From Chryseobacterium gleum (GTDB taxonomy: Bacteria; Bacteroidota; Bacteroidia; Flavobacteriales_D; Crocinitomicaceae), in NCBI GenBank assembly GCA_943326315.2, contig CALPSU020000035.1:1-12749 (forward strand): DNA of 12,749 nt. The letters are read 5' to 3'. The notes below the pieces were generated by a model that was given only the letters and a program-made list of their open reading frames with translations, ran no database searches and was not told the DNA's origin. Each line of letters begins with the position of its first letter. Position 1 is the first letter of the stretch. Below are positions 6,701 through 12,749 of the stretch, in pieces. A program made the translations under genes and the position numbers.

Positions 6701-7260
6701 AATTTAATAAGAGGAAGTATTTGATTTAAGCATTTTTCAATCGATTTTTCTATTGAAATTTCAGCTGTTTTTAAAATTAAGCTTGGTTTTAGAGGTGTTT
6801 CATATTCAGAACCAATCCCAGTAAAGTTTTTTATTTTTCCTTCACGTGCAGCTTTATAAAGTCCTTTTACATCTCTTTTTTCACAAACTTCTAAAGGTGC
6901 ATCTAAATAAATTTCAAAATAATCTTTTTCACCAATAATCTCTTTAGCTAAACTTCTGATTTTTTCAGTTGGACTTATAAAACTATTGATACAAATAATT
7001 CCAGAGTTTACGAATAATTTAGAAATTTCAGCAATTCTACGAATGTTTTCTGTTCGGTCTTCTTCCGAAAATCCAAGATTGTTATTTAGCCCATTTCTAA
7101 TTTGATCTCCATCTAATATTTGAGTAAGAAATCCTTGTTTGAATAGCGCAGTTGAAAGATTTTCTGAAATTGTAGTTTTTCCAGAGCCTGAAAGTCCAGT
7201 TAGCCAAATAACGATTGACTTTTGGTTTAAGAATTGTTCTTTTTGAGAGCGAAGAATCAT
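6697..7260 (-). CDS. cysC: Adenylyl-sulfate (APS) kinase
   Basis: Phosphorylates APS at the 3' position with ATP to give PAPS, the donor for sulfotransferases. At 187 residues it is the usual length of a stand-alone CysC. The Walker A loop G-L-S-G-S-G-K-T-T is at 22-30, D-G-D-x-I-R at 50-55, and G-F-S-E-E-D-R-T-E-N-I-R-R at 63-75. S-F-I-S-P is at 93-97, and the lid with R129-D, G-L-Y-K-A-A-R and F-T-G-I spans 129-149. All are diagnostic of the family, and no ATP-sulfurylase domain is fused. cysD/cysN or sat are not in the window, so APS must come from elsewhere. The absence of reductive sulfate genes, with a sulfotransferase three genes on, points to PAPS for sulfation and not for cysteine synthesis. 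Its ATG overlaps the hepT stop (TAATG) and its TGA overlaps the next ATG. Confidence 0.95.
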   Translation of the reverse strand: MILRSQKEQFLNQKSIVIWLTGLSGSGKTTISENLSTALFKQGFLTQILDGDQIRNGLNNNLGFSEEDRTENIRRIAEISKLFVNSGIICINSFISPTEKIRSLAKEIIGEKDYFEIYLDAPLEVCEKRDVKGLYKAAREGKIKNFTGIGSEYETPLKPSLILKTAEISIEKSIEKCLNQILPLIKL

Positions 7261-7607
7261 TAACTAATTGAATTATGAATTTCGGCAATTTTCATTTTCA
7301 ATTCAGGTAAATCACATTTAATTATTTCCCAAACTAAATCTAAATCAATGCCAAAATATTCATGGACAAAAACATTTCTCATTCCTATAATTTGAGCCCA
7401 TTCAATATTCGTAAATTTTAATTTTAATTCTTGAGAAATATGGTTACTTGCTTCACCGATGATTTCCATTTGTTTAATACATGCATACCTCATCATTGAA
7501 TCATTTAGGAATTTGTCAAAATTAGCATCTAAAAGGTATGATTCAATTTCTAAAATAGCATCAATTATATGTTGTATTCTGATTTTATCACCTAGATTAC
7601 TTCGCAT
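7260..7607 (-). CDS. hepT: HEPT-domain toxin of a MNT/HEPT pair (HepT/DUF86 ribonuclease)
   Basis: The 115-residue all-helical protein carries the R-x4-H-x-Y motif of HepT toxins at R77-N-V-F-V-H82-E-Y84. In studied family members this is the RNase active site, and the tyrosine is where the partner nucleotidyltransferase adds AMP to silence the toxin. The N-terminal part (D-K-I-R-I-Q-H-I-I-D-A-I) and I-G-E-A-S-N at 50-55 also fit the family. It overlaps mntA by 11 bases, the normal arrangement of the pair. Unusually, its TAA also overlaps the cysC ATG (TAATG), so toxin and sulfation genes look translationally linked. All key residues are present, so it is probably functional. Confidence 0.9.
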   Translation of the reverse strand: MRSNLGDKIRIQHIIDAILEIESYLLDANFDKFLNDSMMRYACIKQMEIIGEASNHISQELKLKFTNIEWAQIIGMRNVFVHEYFGIDLDLVWEIIKCDLPELKMKIAEIHNSIS

Positions 7608-7890
7608 AAATCAATTCTTTTTCTTGATCTATAATGGGTCTAATATACTTAGAAATCCCATTTATTGAAACTAAGTCAACTTTAGTATTTAATAATTTTT
7701 CTAGATCCAATTTCATTTGAATGAATTTTAGTCCTATTTTTTGAGAATAATCTAGATCGACTAAAATATCAATATCACTATCATTATCTGCTTCTCCACG
7801 AACGTATGAGCCAAATAAATAAGCTTTCAAAACTGGAGTGGATTTGAAATAATTCTTGATTGTTTCTATTTTTGAATTATCTAATTTCAT
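7597..7890 (-). CDS. mntA: MNT-domain antitoxin nucleotidyltransferase
   Basis: A minimal nucleotidyltransferase of 97 residues. The G-S-x10-D-x-D signature is complete: G27-S28 in L-F-G-S-Y-V-R-G, then D39-I-D41. D72 in K-V-D-L-V is a likely third acidic residue. In studied MntA/HepT pairs this protein inactivates the HEPT toxin by adding AMP to the tyrosine of R-x4-H-x-Y. It is the first gene of the seven-gene operon, so the operon promoter should lie just upstream of 7890. That spacer is very AT-rich, and I find only a poor -7 candidate at 7896-7903. Confidence 0.9.
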   Translation of the reverse strand: MKLDNSKIETIKNYFKSTPVLKAYLFGSYVRGEADNDSDIDILVDLDYSQKIGLKFIQMKLDLEKLLNTKVDLVSINGISKYIRPIIDQEKELIYAK

Positions 7891-8092
7891 ATTAGTAAAT
7901 ATACAATTATTAATTCAATTTTTTAATTGATTTTTTTCAAAATAATTTTGAATTTCTTTTTATCATTTAAATTTTTAGAAAGTTTCACCGATCCAACTAT
8001 TTTTTTTAATTTGAAGAGAAAACGTAAGTTAATTTGTATCTTGAATAATAAATTTCAATTTTTCACAGAAATCCGTTTTGTTTTTATCAACT

Positions 8093-8284
8093 TTATTTTC
8101 TAGCCTTAATTACTCGGTAAATTCTAAATCCAGCATAAGTAAGAATCAATACAATAAATGAAATACGTTTTACACCGATGATTTTACCATCCATAAAATC
8201 TGTAAAAGCTAGGCTATACGCTAAAGTAAAACACGCAATAATTATTATGATTGCTAGAATATTATTTATTATTGAGAAGTTCAT
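8093..8284 (-). CDS. Small two-helix membrane protein downstream of tonB
   Basis: 63 residues with two hydrophobic helices at about 7-27 and 40-57. The connecting loop F-T-D-F-M-D-G-K-I-I-G-V-K-R and the C-terminus (R-V-I-K-A-R-K) are polar to basic. I do not know a function. From memory, Bacteroidota exbB-exbD-exbD-tonB clusters are often followed by a small membrane protein with a similar F-T-D-F-x-D-G loop, which supports it as a real gene. It follows tonB on the same strand after 75 bases that contain a terminator, so it may depend on read-through or on a weak promoter I cannot see. The next 200 bases downstream hold no convincing gene. Confidence 0.68.
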   Translation of the reverse strand: MNFSIINNILAIIIIIACFTLAYSLAFTDFMDGKIIGVKRISFIVLILTYAGFRIYRVIKARK

Positions 8285-8304
8285 GTTGAAATTATTTTAG
8301 ATAT

Positions 8305-8335
8305 AAAAAATCCCCGAAACTTTAGATTTCGAGGA
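8305..8335 (-). terminator. Intrinsic terminator after tonB
   Basis: Read on the minus strand, TCCTCGAAA (8335-8327) pairs with TTTCGGGGA (8319-8311) through a 7-nt loop, with one U-G pair in RNA, followed by six T (8310-8305). It begins 25 bases after the tonB stop. On the plus strand the stem has one C-A mismatch, so the minus direction is favoured. Confidence 0.85.
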
Positions 8336-8359
8336 TTTTTAATTTATTTGAATTTTAAA

Positions 8360-9208
8360 TTATTCTAATTTGTAGTTTACTGGAACCATGAAACGAGATT
8401 TTACATCTTTACCGTTCTTTTTACCTGGTTTCCATTTTGGCATCATACGTACAACTCTGATAGCTTCTTTATCACATTCAGGGCATCCTGTAACACCTTT
8501 CGCAACTCTTACATCACTAATGTTACCCTCTCTATCAACAACGAAGTTTACATAGCATTTTCCTTGTAAATTTTCTTCAATTGCAATTTGAGGATAATTG
8601 ATGTTTTTTCCAATAAATGCATAACATGCTTGCATACCACCAGGGAAAACAGCTTCTTCATCAACAAATGCTTCAACTTCTTCTTCTTTGTGTTCTACAA
8701 CATGAACCTTTACTTCTTCTTGAGGTTCAACAAAAGAATCTTCTACATCATTTGTTACTGTTGAAATTTTCACATCCTCATCTACAAGAACAATTTCATC
8801 TGTAGTTTCCTCATCGGTTACAACTGGAGCTATAAAAGCTAAAGTTTTTTCCATTGGTGGTGGTGGCTCTTCAATCGGAGGTGGAATTTCTTTTTCATCC
8901 GGAGCTGGAGGAAGATCAAATTGAGTCATGTCAATTGGAGCCTCTTCAATAACCTCTTCAGGAATTGATTTAATGTATTTATAAATTCCAAATGCTGTAC
9001 CTATTACCAAACATAAACCCAACATGATAAGAACAACTCTTCTATCGTAGTTTTTTCTAATTTGGTAAGCTCCATACTCTTTGTTTCTGGATTCAAAAAC
9101 AACCTCATTTCTAGTAGCAGAAGTCACTTGTTGCCAATTACGAGCTGAGAAATAGTCGTAAAGAGAAACTAATGCTATTAAAACGATTACGCTAATTGTA
9201 ATTCCCAT
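8360..9208 (-). CDS. tonB: Energy transducer TonB
   Basis: TonB spans the periplasm and passes proton-motive force from ExbB/ExbD to TonB-dependent outer-membrane transporters. Of 282 residues, a proline-rich stretch at about 99-118 (P-P-P-I-E-E-P-P-P-P) and an acidic linker to about 185 lead to the TonB C-terminal domain at about 190-281. That domain carries Y-P-Q-I-A, the V-x-F-V-V-D-x-x-G strand, E-A-I-R-V-V and M-P-K-W-K-P-G-K. The Bacteroidota-type segment R-N-K-E-Y-G-A-Y-Q-I-R-K-N-Y-D-R-R precedes the usual anchor helix (about 58-76). An extra hydrophobic helix at 3-19 lies before that, so the protein probably crosses the membrane twice with a basic cytosolic loop. G-C-P-E-C-D at 241-246 puts two cysteines close together in the C-terminal domain. 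It starts one base after the exbD stop (TAAGATG). Confidence 0.93.
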   Translation of the reverse strand: MGITISVIVLIALVSLYDYFSARNWQQVTSATRNEVVFESRNKEYGAYQIRKNYDRRVVLIMLGLCLVIGTAFGIYKYIKSIPEEVIEEAPIDMTQFDLPPAPDEKEIPPPIEEPPPPMEKTLAFIAPVVTDEETTDEIVLVDEDVKISTVTNDVEDSFVEPQEEVKVHVVEHKEEEVEAFVDEEAVFPGGMQACYAFIGKNINYPQIAIEENLQGKCYVNFVVDREGNISDVRVAKGVTGCPECDKEAIRVVRMMPKWKPGKKNGKDVKSRFMVPVNYKLE

Positions 9209-9209
9209 C

Positions 9210-9848
9210 TTATTTCGTTTTAGCTTTTATCAATTCATACTCGCTAGCTAATAAATCCACCGGAGCAATTACTCCAATTTCATTTATTCTAAGTTCATCT
9301 ACCAAATCAATGAAATTTTTACAAATAGCTTTATCGTCTGTTTTAATTAAAACTTTTAAAGCTGCATCTGCTCTTTTTAAATCTTTGATACCTTCAATAT
9401 ATTCGTGTTCTTGGATTTTTTTACTATCCAATTCTGCTTTTAATTTAGCTTTTCCAATTAAAACTGATTTGTTTTTATCAGCTAGCAATTTACGAACTCC
9501 AGATGGACCAAAAGTAGTTTCTTTTAATTCAGTTGCAGGTTTACCCTTTGGATTTCCAATAGAATAATACTCTCCTTCATAATAAAAGATTTTATTTTCG
9601 CTCAATAAGAATGTAATTGCATTATTAATTTTTGGTCCATCAACAGTAGGATCCGTTATTTTTGGTTTAGCAGGATATACTAAACTCATCACTTTCGGTT
9701 TACTGAAAGTAGATGTCAAAACGAAAAATGTCAATAATAAAAAGGCTAAATCAACAAGCGGAGTCATATCAACTCGCGTTGATCCTTTCTTGGCGCGTTT
9801 TTTTCCGCCTTTTTCGTGGCCTCCGCCACCTTCTCCCATATCTGCCAT
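9210..9848 (-). CDS. exbD: Biopolymer transport protein ExbD (second copy)
   Basis: Subunit of the ExbB-ExbD proton channel that powers TonB. Of 212 residues, the first 25 are glycine- and lysine-rich and cytosolic. D-M-T-P-L-V-D-L-A-F-L-L-L-T-F-F (27-42) is the single membrane helix, and D33 is the conserved protonatable aspartate. The periplasmic part is longer than the roughly 140-residue E. coli protein, with additional segments around 60-150 before a final core-like I-D-L-V-D-E-L-R-I-N-E-I-G. It sits 10 bases after the first exbD and one base before tonB. The two ExbDs differ strongly in their periplasmic parts, so they are not a recent duplication. Confidence 0.93.
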   Translation of the reverse strand: MADMGEGGGGHEKGGKKRAKKGSTRVDMTPLVDLAFLLLTFFVLTSTFSKPKVMSLVYPAKPKITDPTVDGPKINNAITFLLSENKIFYYEGEYYSIGNPKGKPATELKETTFGPSGVRKLLADKNKSVLIGKAKLKAELDSKKIQEHEYIEGIKDLKRADAALKVLIKTDDKAICKNFIDLVDELRINEIGVIAPVDLLASEYELIKAKTK

Positions 9849-9858
9849 GTCTTATATT

Positions 9859-10521
9859 TTATTCCTTCCCAGCTTCCAAAGAAGTTACGAAGTTTAAGTT
9901 ATTTAAATCTAAATCTCTAAATGTTTCAATAACATTTTTTGCATGAGAGTAAAGAGCTTTTCCGTCTGCTTTTAAGATGAATTTTGGTTTGTAATCATTC
10001 ATCTCAATTTCTGGATCTTTCATAGCAGCATCTTCAAATTTTACTTTTCCTGCTGCTAATCCCTCAATATTTCCAAAATTAATCCAATCTTTCAATTGAT
10101 TATTTGTAGAATCTGTCGGAATAGTTCCATTCGTTTTCTTTCTAGCTTCTGGGTCTAAATCCAAGTACTGAGGAAGTTGATGCACATCACATGCAAAACT
10201 TGTCAATGTGCTAAATTTTTTCAAATGATCTTGAGATAATTTAACCTTGTATTTTGCTGCCATTTTAATTAGCAAATTCTTTCTAGCTTCTTCACCTGCT
10301 GTAAATCCGTAAAACACACGCCCACCTTTGTCTATTGTAATTAATATAATATTCTTAGGTATTTCTTCTGCTGCAATACTCGAAGGAGTATCCACTACAA
10401 CAGGCTCGTCTGAACGGAAGTTAGCTGAAAGCATAAAGAAAGTTACCAACAAGAATGCTAAATCTACCATTGGGGTCATATCAATGGAAGGAGATCCTTT
10501 AGGGCCTTTTACTTGCGCCAT
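9859..10521 (-). CDS. exbD: Biopolymer transport protein ExbD (first copy)
   Basis: 220-residue ExbD/TolR-family protein with a short basic cytosolic tail, then D-M-T-P-M-V-D-L-A-F-L-L-V-T-F-F (14-29). D20 matches the channel aspartate. The periplasmic domain starts with a normal strand (I-I-L-I-T-I-D-K-G-G-R-V-F-Y) but carries a long insertion, about 75-170, with a single cysteine (C111). It then returns to the typical P-K-F-I-L-K-A-D-G-K-A-L-Y and V-I-E-T-F-R-D core. It is 44 bases downstream of exbB. Tandem divergent ExbDs are usual in Bacteroidota and suggest a heteromeric periplasmic dimer, which is inference here. Confidence 0.93.
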   Translation of the reverse strand: MAQVKGPKGSPSIDMTPMVDLAFLLVTFFMLSANFRSDEPVVVDTPSSIAAEEIPKNIILITIDKGGRVFYGFTAGEEARKNLLIKMAAKYKVKLSQDHLKKFSTLTSFACDVHQLPQYLDLDPEARKKTNGTIPTDSTNNQLKDWINFGNIEGLAAGKVKFEDAAMKDPEIEMNDYKPKFILKADGKALYSHAKNVIETFRDLDLNNLNFVTSLEAGKE

Positions 10522-10565
10522 TTCGTTCTTTTATAATATTAATATTAGCTAATTAAAGCTGTGTC

Positions 10566-11372
10566 TTATTTGTGAGAAGCTGTGAAATCTTGTACGATTG
10601 TAAAAGAAGCTTCATCCATACTATGCGTTAATTGATCAACTTTAGTTGAGAACAAGTTGAAGAAAATAATAGCAATAGTAGATGCGAAGATACCTAATGC
10701 AGTATTGATAAGTGCTTCAGAAATACCTGTTGCTAATTGAGCTGTATCTGGAGTACCACCAGCCATTGCAGCAAATGATTTAATCATCCCAAGTACTGTT
10801 CCAATCAAACCAATCAAAGTAGCGATAGATGCACAAGTTGAAAGAATTACTAAGTTTTTAGATAACATTGGTAATTCTAACGCAGTAGCTTCTTCTAATT
10901 CTTTTTTCAAAGATTCGATTTTTTGCTCTTTGTTTAAATCTGTCTCGTTTTTGATGTTTTCATATTTAGTTAAACCTGCAAGAACAACGTTTGCAAGAGA
11001 ACCTTTTTGAGAATCACAAGCTTCCTTAGCTGAAGAAATATCTTTGTCTCCCAATAATCCTTTGATTTTAACTACAAATTTATTTATATTACCTTTTCCT
11101 TTAGCTTTAGCTAAACTTACGAATCTTTCAATTGTAAAAATGATGATGATAAAGTTAGTAGCCAATAAGAAAGGTACAATTATCCCTCCTTTATAAACGA
11201 TTGCCAAATAATTCCCTTCTAATGGTTCACCTGTGTTGTCACCATCTACGAAATTTCCTGGATCTCCAAATATTTTTGAATAAACAATGAATCCAATGAT
11301 CAATGCAATAGCGATTGCAATTGATGATACTAATGAAGAAAAACCTCCTGCTGATTTTTGATTTGTACTCAT
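10566..11372 (-). CDS. exbB: MotA/TolQ/ExbB proton channel protein (ExbB)
   Basis: Pore-forming inner-membrane partner of ExbD and TonB. The 268 residues have four hydrophobic helices at about 13-31, 62-83, 172-197 and 217-241. That is one more at the N-terminus than the three-helix E. coli ExbB, common in Bacteroidota. The cytosolic domain lies between helices 2 and 3. The family signature runs through L-I-G-L-I-G-T-V-L-G-M-I (186-197), then G-I-S-E-A-L-I-N-T-A-L-G at 216-227. It heads the exbB-exbD-exbD-tonB operon behind a good promoter element. TolQ is the alternative name, but the linked TonB and the absence of TolA favour ExbB. Confidence 0.92.
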   Translation of the reverse strand: MSTNQKSAGGFSSLVSSIAIAIALIIGFIVYSKIFGDPGNFVDGDNTGEPLEGNYLAIVYKGGIIVPFLLATNFIIIIFTIERFVSLAKAKGKGNINKFVVKIKGLLGDKDISSAKEACDSQKGSLANVVLAGLTKYENIKNETDLNKEQKIESLKKELEEATALELPMLSKNLVILSTCASIATLIGLIGTVLGMIKSFAAMAGGTPDTAQLATGISEALINTALGIFASTIAIIFFNLFSTKVDQLTHSMDEASFTIVQDFTASHK

Positions 11373-11405
11373 AATTCGAATTTTTATTTTTTAAAGTTTA
11401 TTCGA

Positions 11406-11413
11406 CAAACATA
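11406..11413 (-). promoter_or_regulatory. Bacteroidota-type promoter -7 element of the exbB operon
   Basis: On the minus strand this reads TATGTTTG, an exact TAnnTTTG match, 33 bases before the exbB ATG. A TTTTG lies further upstream but about 23 bases away, longer than the usual 17-20, so the -33 box is uncertain. The predicted start is near 11400, with a leader of about 28 nt. Confidence 0.6.
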
Positions 11414-11578
11414 ATGAAAAGGTTTTAATACCGAAACAAAATGTTGATAAAAAAAGGACAACATTGACTGAAGACGCTTATTTTATATGTCATTGGTGTT
11501 AATCTTAATTTTATAATAATAGTTAGGTAATGTTTTGATAATGTTTTTGTGTATTTATAGACGTTATTCATGACGTCT

Positions 11579-11616
11579 AAAAGGTAATTAAAACTTCAAG
11601 GATTTAATTACCTTTT
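11579..11616 (-). terminator. AT-rich hairpin terminator at the end of the OmpA-family gene
   Basis: A perfect 14-bp inverted repeat, AAAAGGTAATTAAA (11579-11592) and its complement (11603-11616), surrounds a 10-base loop. On the minus strand the stem takes in the last codons and stop of the OmpA-family gene and ends in CCTTTT. A second small palindrome, TAGACGT (11558-11564) / ACGTCTA (11573-11579), follows at once. The low GC content of the stem makes the terminator call moderate. Confidence 0.55.
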
Positions 11617-12749
11617 ATTTCAAATTCTGTACGACGATTTTGTTGTCTACCATCTTCTGTTGTATTGGAAGTTACTGGTTTTGCCGCTCCATAACCTTTT
11701 GCGGTTAATCTGGCAGGCACAATTCCTTTTATTTTTAAATAGGTAACTACCGCTTCAGCACGTTGCTGGGATAATGTTTCATTTAATGTAGCCGAACCAG
11801 TATTATCTGTGTGCCCTGAAATTTCTATTTTTAATGTTGGTACATCTTTTAATAATTTTACAACACGATCTAATTCTCCGTTAGATTCTGCTCTTAATGT
11901 AGCTTTTCCTAAATCGAAAAATACGTTTCTAAGTGCAATTTTACTTCCGATTTCAATATTTTTTAATTCAATAGTTTTACTTACTAAATTATCACTACTT
12001 CCTGATGGAATATCGAAGTTTTCAGAATGGAATAAATAGTTTTTAGCTTTTACTGCAATCCCATAGTTTTTTCCGGATACCAATGTTATAATGAATTTTC
12101 CTGTAGCACTGTTTGTAGTAAATGTTTCAATTATTGAACCTGTTGCATTATCAATAATATCAATTTCAGATTCTATTGATTTTTTTGTTAATGCATCTAT
12201 TGTCGCTCCTTTAAATACAGTAAATGTTTTTTTATTTACATCAACTTTTGCTTCAATTTGATGGTCTTTCATTGGCATTGCAATAGAGGAAAGAAGGAAA
12301 TCTTCAACATCTACAATTGGAGTTTTTTCTGGTCCCCAAAAAGTAACTTTGTAAATGTCGAAACCACCTTTTCCACCAGCTCTATTTGAAGAAATGTATG
12401 CAAATTTACCATTCGCAGTAGATGCAAAGAAAAAATCATCGTAAGGTGTATTTATTGGATAGCCAAGATTAACAGGAGCTGTCCATGCACCTCTAAATTT
12501 TCTAGATACAAAAATGTCATAACCACCAATTGATTCATTTCCTTCTGAAGCAATATACATCGTTTCACCATCAATATGTAAATATATTGGTCCATCGTTG
12601 AATTTAGAATTCATTGTAATCATGGTTGTTGCAGCAGCATAATCTCTGTTTAGTTTACTTTGCATTTTGGAATTATAGATGTCATATCCATTTCCTCTTG
12701 TATCATTGTCTCTAGTGAAATATAAACTCCAACCATCATCACTATAAGC
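11604..12749 (-). CDS. PD40 beta-propeller / OmpA-family envelope protein, PorE-like (3' part, cut by window edge)
   Basis: The frame stays open from the TAA at 11604-11606 to the right edge, so 381 codons are visible and the true start lies outside. The ATG at 12665 is internal, because the 28 codons before it already form a PD40 blade (S-D-D-G-W-S-L-Y-F-T-R then Y-D-I-Y). Two more blades follow: D-G-E-T-M-Y-I-A-S with G-G-Y-D-I-F, and F-A-Y-I-S-S-N-R with G-G-F-D-I-Y. A carboxypeptidase-regulatory-like domain comes next (A-T-G-K-F-I, then N-Y-G-I-A-V-K-A-K-N-Y-L-F), and then an OmpA C-terminal domain over the last 109 residues. Its peptidoglycan-binding residues are visible in G-H-T-D-N-T-G and N-R-R-T-E-F. 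This order matches PorE of the type IX secretion system, but Bacteroidota have many such paralogues. It probably tethers an outer-membrane complex to peptidoglycan. Confidence 0.9.
   Translation of the reverse strand, partial: AYSDDGWSLYFTRDNDTRGNGYDIYNSKMQSKLNRDYAAATTMITMNSKFNDGPIYLHIDGETMYIASEGNESIGGYDIFVSRKFRGAWTAPVNLGYPINTPYDDFFFASTANGKFAYISSNRAGGKGGFDIYKVTFWGPEKTPIVDVEDFLLSSIAMPMKDHQIEAKVDVNKKTFTVFKGATIDALTKKSIESEIDIIDNATGSIIETFTTNSATGKFIITLVSGKNYGIAVKAKNYLFHSENFDIPSGSSDNLVSKTIELKNIEIGSKIALRNVFFDLGKATLRAESNGELDRVVKLLKDVPTLKIEISGHTDNTGSATLNETLSQQRAEAVVTYLKIKGIVPARLTAKGYGAAKPVTSNTTEDGRQQNRRTEFEIKGN

Noticed and set aside
7097..7288. 63-codon frame spanning the hepT-cysC junction
   Set aside because: It overlaps both real genes, including the CysC Walker A region, and is a frame shadow.
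7891..8092. Spacer upstream of mntA, including TATATTTA at minus-strand 7903-7896 as a promoter
   Set aside because: The box lacks the final G of TAnnTTTG, has no TTG at the right distance and would nearly abut the ATG. The 200-base spacer is AT-rich and I see no gene or RNA in it; the real operon promoter should be here but I cannot place it.
8617..8805. Plus-strand frame rich in L, H and Q inside tonB
   Set aside because: It is the antisense of the acidic TonB linker; the skewed composition comes from GAA/GAG codons on the other strand.
9210..11372. Gliding/T9SS motor GldL-GldM or Tol-Pal reading of the channel genes
   Set aside because: There is a four-helix MotA/ExbB protein, two ExbDs with the D-M-T-P-x-V-D motif and a true TonB C-terminal domain; GldM-type length and TolA/TolB are absent.

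Overview
The window looks like a chromosomal piece of a marine or freshwater Bacteroidota, most likely Flavobacteriia. The DNA is AT-rich. The promoter elements I can see fit the Bacteroidota TAnnTTTG form. The window also carries an ExbB-ExbD-ExbD-TonB operon with a Bacteroidota-type TonB, and a beta-propeller/OmpA protein of the PorE-like kind. I cannot name the genus; a Crocinitomicaceae/Fluviicola-like member is a guess.

Left part (1-3714, + strand): the 3' end of paaC (phenylacetyl-CoA epoxidase subunit), a terminator inside a roughly 125-bp imperfect inverted repeat, a promoter, hisS (histidyl-tRNA synthetase), a GC-rich REP-like palindrome, and hutH (histidine ammonia-lyase). hutH ends in a good intrinsic terminator facing genes on the other strand.

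Middle part (3789-7890, - strand): a tightly packed seven-gene operon. In transcription order it holds mntA and hepT (a MNT/HEPT toxin-antitoxin pair), cysC (APS kinase, makes PAPS), a membrane-anchored arylsulfotransferase-like beta-propeller, a 58-residue membrane protein with a Y-I-G-P-G-M-G-A-G motif, a 127-residue membrane protein with three predicted helices, and a PAPS-type sulfotransferase. Most junctions overlap (11 nt, TAATG, ATGA, 11-nt gap, TAATG, 20 nt). This is the most interesting region. It looks like a dedicated sulfation cassette that couples PAPS production, a cytosolic sulfotransferase and a periplasm-facing ASST-like protein, which suggests transfer of sulfate to a cell-surface molecule. 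The acceptor is unknown.

Right part (8093-12749, - strand): a two-helix small membrane protein, then (separated by a terminator) tonB, two exbD paralogues and exbB. Together these form the inner-membrane energy transducer for TonB-dependent outer-membrane transport, read from a TATGTTTG promoter upstream of exbB. At the right edge is the 3' part of a PD40 beta-propeller / carboxypeptidase-regulatory-like / OmpA envelope protein, cut by the window end.
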